Shown: positions 1 to 8,279, numbered from the stretch's first letter. The stretch is 64,000 bases of DNA from Flavobacterium sp. (GCF_024642105.1 NZ_JAHEBT010000053.1:335630-399629); one strand, 5' to 3'. The notes: generated by a model not told the origin, from the sequence alone. Program-made: numbers and translations.

Positions 1-1611
1 CTCAATAGCGACAACATCGGTTAAACCATCTCCATTGAAATCTCCGTTTACAAATTTTTTAGGAATCTCATAGGTTTGATATACGTAATTACTATAATTA
101 TAATTACCACAAATCCTAAAATAAGACCAAGAAAAATTAGGGAACAAATAACTTTTTTCATACTGCAGAAGTATTGGGTTTAATCCTCCTTCTGCGCTAT
201 AATTTGAAAAAGTAAAAGTATTAGTCCCATTTTTCTTAATGGTAGACCACCCTTGTTTTGACATCATTTTATAGCCTAAAGAGGCATTTCCAGTTAAAAA
301 AGAAGACGTATAAATCTCTTCGAAAACACCTGTACTTAAATCAAAACTAGTATTTGTTATTTGAGTTTTTAAATCATAAAAAAGAGAAAATTTTGATTTT
401 GCTAAACTCCCTGTGATAGGATACAATATAAAATCCATTTTTCCATCACCATTAAAATCTCCTGAAATAGTGGCAGAATTTGAAGACGAAATATTAGTAT
501 AATTAGTTGTAGCACTGATGGGATCCATTTGAATACTTGCAGTTATCGTGTCATATCCAAAAACCATAGGCTCATAACTTTTAGTCAAATCACCACTTCT
601 TTCAGTAAAACTTACAAGACGTTCATAGCCCAAAGACGTTAAATCATGACCCAATAAATAATTCCTATAACCTACTCCATTACCCGTAACTTTTATTTCA
701 CTTAGCAATTTTGTAATAGAAACGCTCTGACCACCAATATTGGCTTGCTCTGGTCGCTGTCTGTTTTTATAAACAAAAAGTATTTGATTAATAGGTGTGT
801 TTGCTCCCAAACTTCCATAATTGATACTAGCTATTCTTAAACTATTATTTTCTAAAATATAAGAATAACTAATACGCACTCCTTGAGGGTTTTCCCAATA
901 AGTAATAGACCAGTCAGATATTGAACGAGAATCATATGAATTACCATAATACGCTTTAGACCCATCTGGATATTCTACAACAAAATAAGCCGGTCCGTAA
1001 TTGGAACCATAGGGATGGGTTCCATAAGAAGTAATTTTAACATTAGAGAAACTTTCGGTTTCATAAACGGTTCCGTTAGCACCATAAACTCCTCCGCTAC
1101 CATTTTTAACGACCAATCGCTGTCCATCAAATGCAAAACGATCTAAACTATCAAAATCAACAGCATCAATAGTTCCATCATGAAATTTAGTCGCCGAGAT
1201 TCTTGTAATAGAAGATATACCCGACACATTCCAGCCATATCCAGCTAAACCGTTACCTCCCTGACTATTGTAATTCAAACTAATTTGAGGTACAACGCCA
1301 TTAATTCCTGGTGGTACTGCTAATGGTATAGAATAAGTCGCGCCTCCAGTTAAAGAAACAGCCAATTGACCCTCAGTAGTTCCAACTTCAATTGAACTAC
1401 TAGGTGGTGGACTTACTGGACCAGGAGGTGTAACTGGATCAGGGGGTAAATCTGGGTCAGGGGGTAAAATAGGGTATGGATCTGGGTCAATTTCAACTGG
1501 TACCCTAGCAGTAATAATTTTATTCCCTGCACTATTTTGAGTGGTTCTTTTTGTTTGAGCAAAAATTGAAAAACTAAAAAATAGAATCAATAGAGTAAAA
1601 AACTGTTTCAT
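1..1611 (-). CDS. SpvB/RHS-type secreted protein, N-terminal part (runs off window)
   Basis: The frame is open from the ATG at 1611 to base 1, so the 537 residues seen are only the N-terminal part. A signal peptide ending near FSIFAQ is followed by a Pro/Asp-rich linker (about residues 30-65). Then comes a SpvB-like domain with the family hallmarks ATYSIPLAVPPG, PQISLNYNSQ and GLAGYGWNVSG. Two FG-GAP/VCBS calcium-loop repeats (GDFNGDGKMDF and GDFNGDGLTDV) lie towards the window edge. Proteins of this type are the N-terminal halves of Tc-toxin/RHS shells and large flavobacterial surface proteins. It begins 3 bp after the stop of the T9SS-tailed gene upstream, so the two are probably one operon. 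Cargo or toxin domains would lie outside the window. Family call firm, function unknown. Confidence 0.85.
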   Translation of the reverse strand, partial: MKQFFTLLILFFSFSIFAQTKRTTQNSAGNKIITARVPVEIDPDPYPILPPDPDLPPDPVTPPGPVSPPPSSSIEVGTTEGQLAVSLTGGATYSIPLAVPPGINGVVPQISLNYNSQGGNGLAGYGWNVSGISSITRISATKFHDGTIDAVDFDSLDRFAFDGQRLVVKNGSGGVYGANGTVYETESFSNVKITSYGTHPYGSNYGPAYFVVEYPDGSKAYYGNSYDSRSISDWSITYWENPQGVRISYSYILENNSLRIASINYGSLGANTPINQILFVYKNRQRPEQANIGGQSVSITKLLSEIKVTGNGVGYRNYLLGHDLTSLGYERLVSFTERSGDLTKSYEPMVFGYDTITASIQMDPISATTNYTNISSSNSATISGDFNGDGKMDFILYPITGSLAKSKFSLFYDLKTQITNTSFDLSTGVFEEIYTSSFLTGNASLGYKMMSKQGWSTIKKNGTNTFTFSNYSAEGGLNPILLQYEKSYLFPNFSWSYFRICGNYNYSNYVYQTYEIPKKFVNGDFNGDGLTDVVAIE

Positions 1612-1614
1612 ATA

Positions 1615-2067
1615 TTATTCTTTTATAATTTTTACTGATTTCTGTTCTCCATCTTTATAATAAAGTAGTACCAAATAAACTCCTGATGGATAGAGTAAAA
1701 AAGGAATAGATTGTGCCCTACTCTCTTCAAGACCTGAAAAAGTATTCAACAACTGACCGTTAAGCGTAAACAATTGTATTTTAGTTACTTGATTATCATT
1801 AATCAATTCCCATTTCAAATACAATTCCTCCTTAACAGGATTTGGATAATACGATAAAACATCATTCGGAAAAAAATTCAGATAATCTTCTTCCTTTACA
1901 ACTGAAATATCTGCTATTTGTTTACCACCTGGTACGATATTGCAAAAACAAAAAGATCGCTGCGTTTGATTGCCAGCTGCATCATAGGTAAAATTAACTC
2001 GGTTTGCATACTGCCCTTGCATAAAAAGAGGTGCAAGAAGCAAGAAATAGAAGTAGTGGTTCTTCAT
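1615..2067 (-). CDS. Small secreted protein with T9SS type A sorting domain
   Basis: 150 aa. A signal peptide (about residues 1-19, ending FMQGQ) is followed by a short segment containing YDAAGNQTQR, which resembles an RHS repeat. The C-terminal 80 residues are a type IX secretion sorting domain: SYYPNPVKEELYLKW, then LFTLNGQLL, and a final GVYLVLLYYKDGEQKSVKI strand ending in KIIKE. It should be exported through the Sec and T9SS pathways and anchored or released at the cell surface. It lies immediately upstream of the SpvB/RHS protein on the same strand (3-bp gap). The small size with almost only a sorting tail suggests a helper or a remnant of a larger surface protein. Confidence 0.8.
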   Translation of the reverse strand: MKNHYFYFLLLAPLFMQGQYANRVNFTYDAAGNQTQRSFCFCNIVPGGKQIADISVVKEEDYLNFFPNDVLSYYPNPVKEELYLKWELINDNQVTKIQLFTLNGQLLNTFSGLEESRAQSIPFLLYPSGVYLVLLYYKDGEQKSVKIIKE

Positions 2068-2366
2068 ACGTAATACTAATTTTGGTTATACTATTGTTGT
2101 GAGAAAGGAGATCACACTTGCCTAGACAATACTCCAGGCGATTCAATTTGGGGGTAGAATTCAAACCAAATACTCCTCACTAAAACATAGCCTTATTGAA
2201 GAATAAATTAAGTAGGGCAATTTTGAAAAAAAATTAAAATAGATTTTACGGTTTTTCAGGCTTTTTATTACGGTTTTAAAATTCACAATCAAGTACAAAA
2301 AAACCTCGATACTGTATGTCTTCAAACTAAAGTGGACTTTTCCTAAGAGAGTATTTAGTTAATAAT
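2068..2366. other. Intergenic: upstream region of surface-protein operon and IS3 left end
   Basis: There is no convincing ORF here. The right half (from about 2313) belongs to the left end of the IS3 element. The left half must hold the promoter of the minus-strand operon at 2067, but I see no perfect TAnnTTTG box. Confidence 0.5.
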
Positions 2367-3368
2367 TCAAAGATAAATGTTTTTATTATTTGTTGTTAAT
2401 TTTATTTTTTGGTACTCATTTCTGCGATTAATAATTGCAATTTTCTTTAATTTTTCTCTTTCTTTTAATATCATTTCTCCTCTTCCAAAATAAATATCTG
2501 CAGGTGTTAAATTGTTTAATGATTCATGATATCGTTCATTATTGTATCGTTCAACAAACTTTTTCAAAGCAGCTTCTAATTCTTCTGGAGCGAAGTAATT
2601 ATCGAGTTTTACCACATTTTTCATGGTTCTATGGTATCTTTCAATCTTTCCTTGTGTTTGCGGATGATTGGGTCTACCATGCACTTGTTCCATTTGATAA
2701 TTGTCTTTTAAATATGATTTTAGTTCACTTGCAATATAACACGAGCCATTATCAGATAGTAACTTTGGTTTTTGTTTGGTAATCAATTTTGCTTTTTGAA
2801 TTGCGGTATCAACGGTTCTTTTTACATCATCGGCTTTCATATTAGAACAAAGTTCCCAGTGCACAATATACATGCTGTAATCATCCAAAACCGTACTCAG
2901 ATAATACCATCCCCATCCTAAGATTTTAAAGTACGTAAAATCAGTTTGCCACATTTGATGAACAAAGGCTGTTTTATCTGTAAATTCATCACTTGCACTC
3001 AGAAAAATATGAGCTGGAGCTGTAATTAAGCCTCTTGACTTTAAAATTCTGTAAACACTTGATTCTGAAATAAAGACTTGTTGTTCATCGGTTATTTTAT
3101 AAGCCAATTCTCGTGAGGATAAATCAGGATAGTCTAACGCTAATTTTACAACTAGATTCTTTTGTTCTTGCGGAATACTGTTCCATTGCCTATTTGATAC
3201 TCGTTTGTTTGGAAACAAACCTTCAATACCATTTTCGCTATAAGCATGATACCAATTGTAAAAGGTACTTTTATTGATTCCAATCTCTCGAAGTGTTCTA
3301 TTTACGCCAATTTCAGAACGAGTTACCATATGAATGATTTCTTGTTTTTCGGATATTGTAAGTCGCAT
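2367..3368 (-). CDS. IS3-family transposase OrfB (DDE/rve integrase core)
   Basis: 333 aa. An N-terminal helix-turn-helix segment (GVNRTLREIGINKSTFYNW) is followed by an HTH_21-like region and the rve integrase core. The catalytic triad is visible as D in WQTDFTY, D in LLSDNGS and E in GKIERYHRT; the C-terminal YNNERYHESLNNLTPADIYF is typical of the family. The protein catalyses strand transfer of the element. Its frame stays open upstream of the ATG without a stop as far as the A8 run at 3409-3416, so the native product is probably an OrfAB fusion made by -1 frameshifting rather than a free OrfB. All motifs are intact, so it is probably functional. Confidence 0.9.
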   Translation of the reverse strand: MRLTISEKQEIIHMVTRSEIGVNRTLREIGINKSTFYNWYHAYSENGIEGLFPNKRVSNRQWNSIPQEQKNLVVKLALDYPDLSSRELAYKITDEQQVFISESSVYRILKSRGLITAPAHIFLSASDEFTDKTAFVHQMWQTDFTYFKILGWGWYYLSTVLDDYSMYIVHWELCSNMKADDVKRTVDTAIQKAKLITKQKPKLLSDNGSCYIASELKSYLKDNYQMEQVHGRPNHPQTQGKIERYHRTMKNVVKLDNYFAPEELEAALKKFVERYNNERYHESLNNLTPADIYFGRGEMILKEREKLKKIAIINRRNEYQKIKLTTNNKNIYL

Positions 3369-3388
3369 GTACTTCTTGAATTTATCAG

Positions 3389-3742
3389 TTAATCCAGCAT
3401 TTCCAAGCTTTTTTTTACGATATCATAGCGTAATACTAAATCCGCAACCATTTCTTTTAAACGTTGGTTTTCCCTCTTGAGTGCTACTACTTCATCACTG
3501 GTAGCTTCTCTTGTTATATCGCCTGATAATCTTTTTTTACCAGCTTCTAAAAACTCTTTATTCCACTTATAAAACTGAGATTCATTAATGGAATACTTTC
3601 TACATAATTCTGCAACAGACATTTCAGCTCTTAATGCTTCCATAACGATTTGTATTTTCTGTTCTGAACTAAAGATTCTTCTAGTGTTTCTGCGAATCTC
3701 TTTAATGTAATTTTCAGTTGTTTGCTTTCTTGGTGTTTTCAT
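3389..3742 (-). CDS. IS3-family transposase OrfA (HTH)
   Basis: 117 aa. This is the DNA-binding subunit: RIFSSEQKIQIVMEAL and VAELCRKYSINESQFYKWNKEF form the helix-turn-helix, followed by a leucine-zipper-like coil (VALKRENQRLKEMVADLVL). It binds the terminal repeats. Near its 3' end is A_AAA_AAA_G (complement of 3408-3416), a standard -1 slippery heptamer. A shift there continues into OrfB with no stop codon. Confidence 0.88.
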   Translation of the reverse strand: MKTPRKQTTENYIKEIRRNTRRIFSSEQKIQIVMEALRAEMSVAELCRKYSINESQFYKWNKEFLEAGKKRLSGDITREATSDEVVALKRENQRLKEMVADLVLRYDIVKKSLEMLD

Positions 3743-3821
3743 AATAATTCAAATTTAAGGATTTTGAAAACACTCTCTTAGTTTTGACTTAAATCAGTAC
3801 ACTTTTTGCTGACGATTTACA

Positions 3822-3899
3822 ATTTTTTTAGGGTCATTTTTTTTGCAAAAGTCTCAAATCTGAATTAAAATAGTTCGAGACTACTCCTCTCTGCTCCAC
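3822..3899 (+). repeat. Left island repeat (candidate attL)
   Basis: About 78 bp matches unit 3 of the tandem array at 34859-34958 in the same orientation, with one clear mismatch in the tail (t for a at about 3882) plus small differences in a T run. It contains the right half of the stem agggtca followed by T8, then a tail ending ttcgagac-n-actcctctctgctccac. Here, unlike in the array, the tail continues CCA and then a terminator hairpin, as an RNA gene 3' end would. The last codons of the recombinase gene lie in this repeat. Confidence 0.7.
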
Positions 3900-5405
3900 C
3901 ATAAGGGACTTAACTAAATTTTTAGTTAAGTCCTTTTTCTTTTTAGCTCGTAAACCCCTATTAATACTGGCTATTTCATTTAAGATTGGATTCAAACTAG
4001 TGGTTCGAACTTTTTTATTTTCAAATTGAATATTTTTTTCAAATATCGAACCAATTATTCTTCTTTTATGTTCTAAATCAGAGTTATCGTATTGATAATC
4101 AATAGCCACAAACTTCTCTGTAGCGGTTTTATACAGCTCCACTAGCTTTTTACTGTCCTCTGAGCTTGCTTCTTTAGATTTGAGTTCCGCTCGTATATTC
4201 TCGTAACGTTGTTTTGCTGATTCGTATCCTGCTTTGTCCATATCACCATCGATGTACAAATCTTGTAGCTTGATTAATTTGTCTTCAATTGAGTTTAGAT
4301 TTTCATAATGCTTTGCTCCTAATGCTTTCTGCTTGGTCTCTTCGGTTAGTTTCTCTTTGATGATTTCAAAATACAATTCTTGAAATTGTTTGTCAAAGTT
4401 GATATCTGATAGAAAAGCATTGACCATATCGTGCACTTCGTCTGATGTATATCTTCCCTTACAAGGACTCACACAGTGATAATAGCTATAGTATTGCGTT
4501 CTTCCTTTGGAGGTACTGGCTCTCATTTGTTTGTTACAAACAGGACACAATAAAAATCCTTTCAAAGGAAAGTTTTCATTGTGTGCTTTAGGGACTTTTT
4601 GATTCCCTCTTTTTCTGTTGTACATCACTTGCTGTACTTTATCAAATAATGCTTTGGTAATGATAGGTTCATGAATTCCTTCTACAATGGTTTCTTTCTC
4701 TTCTTTATAGGCTTTTATAAACACTCCCCCATAATACAAATGATTGTCTAAAACTTTAGCAAAAGCAGTTTTACTCGAATTAAATCCTTTGGCTTTTAGT
4801 TTGTAGAGTATCTCATTGCGTCTGTAGTTTCCTGTTGCCATCAGCTCAAAAGCTTCCTGAATGTATTTAGCATCCTCATTTGGAATCAAAAGAGGCTTTT
4901 TAATGGCATCTTTTCCATTATCGTATCCTTTGGGTGCATAACCCACATAACGTCCTTCTTTGAATGCTCTTCGCATTCCTGAGATAACATTGAGCGAGCG
5001 GCGGTGGTTTTCTACCTCTGGCATTGAGAGATATACCGCAAGCATCAATCCTTGCTCTGGAATGGTTAAATCAAGTGGTTGTTCAATAGCATTTACCTGA
5101 ATGGCTAGTTCATTGAACACTCCTATCATTTGATACGATTCAGCTGTGTTTCGAGAGAATCTGTCCCATTTGATGAAAATCATTTGGTGTATGTCTTTTT
5201 TGTTTTTCTTGCAGTACTCTAACAATTTCTTAAACTCAGGTCGCTTGAATGTTTTGGCAGAGTAGTCTTCCCTAAAGATATGGAGCACATTGAAATTATT
5301 GTTTTGACAATAATTAAGCAACTTCTGCTCTTGGTCTCTAAGCGAATACCCTCTCCCTGCTTGCTCATCAGTGGACACCCTAACGTAAAGTATAACATTT
5401 TTCAT
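3834..5405 (-). CDS. Large serine site-specific recombinase
   Basis: 523 aa. The N-terminal resolvase domain has the nucleophile Ser11 in LYVRVSTDEQ, with DRFSRNTAESYQM supplying the conserved arginine region near residue 80. A Recombinase domain follows (about 165-270: GYAPKGYDNG, LLIPNEDAKYIQEAF), then a zinc ribbon (CPVCNKQM ... CVSPCKGRY, about 285-320) and a coiled coil (about 365-420). The family integrates and excises phages and mobile elements. It lies at the extreme left of the accessory region and its final ~22 residues are encoded by the direct repeat, so this C-terminal tail may have been acquired on integration. Its ATG overlaps the stop of a 47-aa ORF (ATGA), and the MerR-like gene lies upstream, forming one module. 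Confidence 0.9.
   Translation of the reverse strand: MKNVILYVRVSTDEQAGRGYSLRDQEQKLLNYCQNNNFNVLHIFREDYSAKTFKRPEFKKLLEYCKKNKKDIHQMIFIKWDRFSRNTAESYQMIGVFNELAIQVNAIEQPLDLTIPEQGLMLAVYLSMPEVENHRRSLNVISGMRRAFKEGRYVGYAPKGYDNGKDAIKKPLLIPNEDAKYIQEAFELMATGNYRRNEILYKLKAKGFNSSKTAFAKVLDNHLYYGGVFIKAYKEEKETIVEGIHEPIITKALFDKVQQVMYNRKRGNQKVPKAHNENFPLKGFLLCPVCNKQMRASTSKGRTQYYSYYHCVSPCKGRYTSDEVHDMVNAFLSDINFDKQFQELYFEIIKEKLTEETKQKALGAKHYENLNSIEDKLIKLQDLYIDGDMDKAGYESAKQRYENIRAELKSKEASSEDSKKLVELYKTATEKFVAIDYQYDNSDLEHKRRIIGSIFEKNIQFENKKVRTTSLNPILNEIASINRGLRAKKKKDLTKNLVKSLMVEQRGVVSNYFNSDLRLLQKK
3906..3933 (+). terminator. Intrinsic terminator embedded in recombinase 3' coding end
   Basis: A perfect 13-bp stem (3906-3918 with 3921-3933, 2-nt loop) is followed on the plus strand by tttttctttt. 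It points into the island and follows the ...ctccacca end of the left repeat, so it would stop transcription entering from the chromosome. On the minus strand it is coding sequence of the recombinase. Confidence 0.6.
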
Positions 5406-5545
5406 TTTAAGCTGGCTTTTTTAAGATTGTTAATAGTACAACTGGCTAACATCTCTGCTAGTGCAAGTACTTCTTTAATTTGTTGGTCTGTTAATTTTTT
5501 GTCTCTGTTTTTGTTTACAATTTGTTTGGCTTTTTCAAATTCCAT
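5402..5545 (-). CDS. 47-aa ORF translationally coupled to the recombinase
   Basis: The ORF reads MEFEKAKQIVNK...KKASLK, a Lys-rich, mostly helical small protein with no cysteine motif (TDQQIKEVLALAEMLA looks like an amphipathic helix). Its TGA overlaps the recombinase ATG in an ATGA arrangement, the usual sign of translational coupling, which makes it a better gene candidate than its size suggests. Position and coupling suggest a role in recombinase expression or directionality. No family recognised. Confidence 0.65.
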   Translation of the reverse strand: MEFEKAKQIVNKNRDKKLTDQQIKEVLALAEMLASCTINNLKKASLK

Positions 5546-5624
5546 TTTACCTCTGGGGTCATCAAGATGTAGGGTTTACATGTTGCTTGACTTTGGGTAG
5601 TGAAGTGCTAATGGGTTATTAGGA

Positions 5625-6599
5625 CTATTGAATTTTATGTGTTAGGGTATTATTAATTACTAAGTGTTTGTCGTTTCTAAAAATCACCTCTGCTGTTTGG
5701 TATTGGTTTAAACCCAACAAGCGTCGTATCTCTTTGGCTTTAGCATCTTTCACTTCTTTTGTACTTTTACTTTTGACAGTCAAAATACCTTTTGCATCTT
5801 TGGTAATTTTGATTTCCTTATAATCACCACTATCTAGTATTTCGAGTATTTTTTGCTCTTTTGCATTGAAAAACTCAAAGGCTTTCGTGTATTTAAACAT
5901 ACTTTCATCTTCGAAGATAAATTCAAAAAAAGGTCTAATGGGAATATTAAGTACAATTCTCTGGTTAATATCATTCAAAAGCTGGTTAACAAAAGCTTTC
6001 TTATCAATTTCCAAAGCTATTTCTATCACTCTAAGTTCAAACTCTAATTTATCAGAGTTTATCTTCTTTTTTATCATTAAGATAGGATTAGTATCATGGA
6101 TTAATACCGAAAGAAAGGCAGTTCCCAGAATGGTATAAAAAGGCTGAAACACATCACCGATTTGCTGCATGAATTCATCTAGTTTTTCTGCTGTTAATCC
6201 TTCTAAGGCTTCCTGCATGATTTCATCTTGCATATCGGCAGGCATAGCCGCTTTAATGTTATTTTGGATAACATCATCGGGTATTTCTTTAAATGAGTCT
6301 TCCCCTATCTTGAACATAGATTGGTTGAGATACTCTTTCAATTCAATAATGGTTTCTAAATCCATATTGTATTTACGTAGTTCTTTTACAATCATTAGCC
6401 AAAGCATATCAAAAGCATTCAGGTGCGCCCACTTTCTAACTTTCTTAGCCTTTGGCTCAAGAGCAGGAGTATCAATATACGGAGCATAGTCAATAACCCC
6501 TTTTTCTTTCCAATGAAAAAACACTCTGGGTTCTATATCTAAAGCAGATACTGGAACACGATGTTCTATTAGTTTTGGGAAAAGTTCGAATAAATTCAT
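5625..6599 (-). CDS. MerR-like DNA-binding protein of the integration module
   Basis: 324 aa. Residues 15-90 resemble a MerR-type winged helix: VSALDIEPRVFFHWKEKG, then LNAFDMLWLMIVKELRKY and MDLETIIELKEYL, which correspond to helix-turn-helix, wing and second helix pair. The remainder is helical and unfamiliar. It lies upstream of the small ORF and recombinase on the same strand, and diverges from the zinc-ribbon gene across a palindrome. I infer a regulator or recombination directionality factor for the recombinase; MerR-fold excisionases are known, but nothing here proves that role. Confidence 0.55.
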   Translation of the reverse strand: MNLFELFPKLIEHRVPVSALDIEPRVFFHWKEKGVIDYAPYIDTPALEPKAKKVRKWAHLNAFDMLWLMIVKELRKYNMDLETIIELKEYLNQSMFKIGEDSFKEIPDDVIQNNIKAAMPADMQDEIMQEALEGLTAEKLDEFMQQIGDVFQPFYTILGTAFLSVLIHDTNPILMIKKKINSDKLEFELRVIEIALEIDKKAFVNQLLNDINQRIVLNIPIRPFFEFIFEDESMFKYTKAFEFFNAKEQKILEILDSGDYKEIKITKDAKGILTVKSKSTKEVKDAKAKEIRRLLGLNQYQTAEVIFRNDKHLVINNTLTHKIQ

Positions 6600-6610
6600 C
6601 TTTTTGTACC

Positions 6611-6649
6611 TTAAGTTACGCGAATGTAACGTTTTTCATCTTAAGTTTG
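6611..6649 (+). promoter_or_regulatory. Divergent promoter with palindromic operator
   Basis: GTTAC-gcgaat-GTAAC (6615-6630) is an inverted repeat just upstream of a perfect flavobacterial -7 box taagtttg (6642-6649) for the zinc-ribbon gene. The complementary strand offers TTG-N21-tacattcg towards the MerR-like gene. MerR-type regulators bind dyads inside the promoter spacer, which fits this placement. Confidence 0.5.
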
Positions 6650-6687
6650 CAAATGGAATTAAAAAAATAATTAAAAAAAAGTACAAA

Positions 6688-7080
6688 ATGCACAGAACAG
6701 AAAGAAAATGCAAAAATCCCGAATGTGAATCAGTCATCGAATACTTTGAGAACCCAAAGAAGCTATTTTGCAACGCTAGTTGTAAAAACCGTTTTCATTA
6801 CTTATCCGATAGAGAAGAAAACCACGAGGTATATGAATTCGAAAAGGCATTAAAAACCAATTACGAAATAGCGATACATTTCTTTAACCAAAACATCTTT
6901 GAAGTGGATGCCAAAGTAGCCAAAGCACTCGGATTCAAAAGAAATGTTTACATGGGTATTAAACAATTTTCACCAAGTGAAAAGCTCTATAATTCTTTAA
7001 AGAGAATTAAAGACATTTTCTTTTTATACGACATTGAAAAAGACCTAATTCTTTTTTACCAATACAATGAGGTAAACTAA
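6688..7080 (+). CDS. Zinc-ribbon hypothetical protein
   Basis: 130 aa from the ATG at 6688. The open frame extends upstream to 6604, but that would overlap the promoter, and 6688 directly precedes the conserved MHRTERKCKNPEC. Four cysteines (C8, C13, C28, C32; FCNASCKNRFHY) form a zinc ribbon like those in small phage and mobile-element proteins. The C-terminal half is helical (EKALKTNYEIAIHFF, KLYNSLKRIKDIFFL). It is transcribed divergently from the MerR-like gene through a shared operator region. Probably a DNA-binding accessory protein of the element; function unknown. Confidence 0.65.
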   Translation: MHRTERKCKNPECESVIEYFENPKKLFCNASCKNRFHYLSDREENHEVYEFEKALKTNYEIAIHFFNQNIFEVDAKVAKALGFKRNVYMGIKQFSPSEKLYNSLKRIKDIFFLYDIEKDLILFYQYNEVN

Positions 7081-7185
7081 GCTGTTGTTTTGTTTTAATT
7101 ATTGTTTGTTTCAGTTGGTTTCAACTATTAGAAAATCATTACAAATTCCTATACTAAAAACGCACAACAACTCTTAAAGAAAAAA

Positions 7186-7247
7186 AGGCGATTTGCTGTA
7201 TGTAAGATAATACTAAATCGATGCCCCCACCAATTTGCAAACCGCCT
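7186..7247. other. Candidate structured RNA or protein-binding site
   Basis: AGGCGATTTGC (7186-7196) and GCAAACCGCCT (7237-7247) are inverted repeats with one G/A difference, which still pairs as G-U in one orientation. They flank 40 nt that include a GC-rich gatgcccccacca. This block is much less AT-rich than its surroundings. Not recognised as a known RNA family. Confidence 0.4.
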
Positions 7248-7764
7248 AAAGATCCCAAATCTTATATATCAAAGGTAACAATTGTTGTTTTATTAAAACA
7301 AATTTGAATTATTAATTTGTATTGAATTGAAAAAAAAAGTTAGTTCGAATTAATAAGCACAAAAACACAAACAATAGTATAGAAGAATTTCGAAAGAAAA
7401 AACACTATTACCATCAATTAGAAAACATAAAAAAACATTAGATAGAGCTAATAGTCTTTGTTTGTTTTTTTTAGTATTATTTCGAAATAAAACGAGTATT
7501 ATTTTTTTAAAGAAATAGCAAAGAAACCAAAAAGAAAATGTAAAAGAAAAGCATTAGAACAACCTAATGAATTTATTAGTAAAAAGGCTAAAATAAAAGC
7601 CATTAGAAAAACTCTGTGATAACGAAAAGAAAGAAAGCGTTTTTCAACGATTATTAGCTATTTGTTCCTTTAGAGATTTCTTTGGATTTTTGATTGAAAA
7701 AATGGTGTTCAAATAGTAGTCGAAACGTTTTTTTTACCCTCAGTCTTCAGGCAACGTGCTTTTT

Positions 7765-7804
7765 GCATAAAAAAAATTATTATTTATAATAATTTTTTTT
7801 ATGC
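7765..7804. repeat. Perfect 18-bp inverted repeat (hairpin)
   Basis: The arms 7765-7782 and 7787-7804 are perfectly complementary with the 4-nt loop ttta. The stem is nearly all A/T, closed by GC/AT pairs. It could be a bidirectional terminator between divergently placed modules, or a replication or transfer hairpin. Confidence 0.6.
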
Positions 7805-7919
7805 AACTAATTTGCAGCAATTTTTGTTTTAAATTGAAGCGAAATACTAAATAGCAACTACTGCCTATTTTTCCTTTAAACATTTGGAATTTACTTTTTT
7901 TAGCTGCTAAAGTAGTCAA

Positions 7920-8279
7920 CTATTTACTTTCCAATTGCTGGATTTTATCTTCAAGCATCTTGATATACTTCTGGGTATAATCATCTACTTTATTAAGGTT
8001 ATTGGTAATGTTACTTTCTTTACTACCTAATCCTTGTACTTGTTGATTATTAGAAATATTGAAAATATTAGTTACATCAAAATTAAGTATGTCCGAAGCA
8101 GATACCCCAAGAACTTCACTTATCTTTTGAAGCTTAGTAAGTGTCAGGTCGATTTCTCCCCTTTCAATCTTACTGTAACCACTAACCGACATTTCAAGTT
8201 CTGATGCAACTACCTCTCTAGTTAAGCCTTTTAACTCTCTATACTTTTTAATATTAGCTGAGATGATTTTGATATCCAT
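7920..8279 (-). CDS. XRE-family transcriptional regulator
   Basis: 119 aa. The N-terminal HTH_3 domain (residues 8-63) is clear: IKKYRELKGLTREVVASELEMSVSGYSKIERGEIDLTL...LQKISEVLGVSASDIL. A linker and a short C-terminal coiled coil (YTQKYIKMLEDKIQQLESK) probably dimerise it. The arrangement is typical of single-domain Bacteroidota repressors on mobile elements. It is divergent from the DUF1036 gene at 8458, which it may control. No toxin partner is visible next to it. Confidence 0.85.
   Translation of the reverse strand: MDIKIISANIKKYRELKGLTREVVASELEMSVSGYSKIERGEIDLTLTKLQKISEVLGVSASDILNFDVTNIFNISNNQQVQGLGSKESNITNNLNKVDDYTQKYIKMLEDKIQQLESK

Larger units (their letters stand above)
2313..3801 (-). 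mobile_element. IS3-family insertion sequence (about 1.49 kb)
   Basis: The element carries orfA (3389-3742) and orfB (2367-3368) on the minus strand. Imperfect terminal inverted repeats start TGTA at both ends (2313, and the complement of 3801). An exact 10-bp inverted core ctaagagagt sits just inside each end (about 2343-2352 and 3769-3778). The length is normal for IS3. I found no clear target duplication, so the exact ends are provisional. It sits directly outside the left island repeat at 3822. Confidence 0.75.
7081..7919. other. Long non-coding stretch with structured elements
   Basis: About 840 bp of very AT-rich sequence without a plausible ORF. It holds a conserved-looking inverted-repeat block at 7186-7247 and a perfect 18-bp hairpin at 7765-7804. 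Such a gap inside an element may carry an origin, an RNA gene or recombination sites; the sequence alone does not decide. Confidence 0.5.

Noticed and set aside
2435..2782. Plus-strand ORF over the IS3 transposase
   Set aside because: It is antisense to OrfB with no recognisable motif; a shadow of the real gene.
3840..3900. tRNA or tmRNA gene
   Set aside because: The 3' tail looks RNA-like (ttcgag...ctccacca) but no cloverleaf, 5' acceptor strand or tag reading frame fits; only a 3'-end-like fragment is present.
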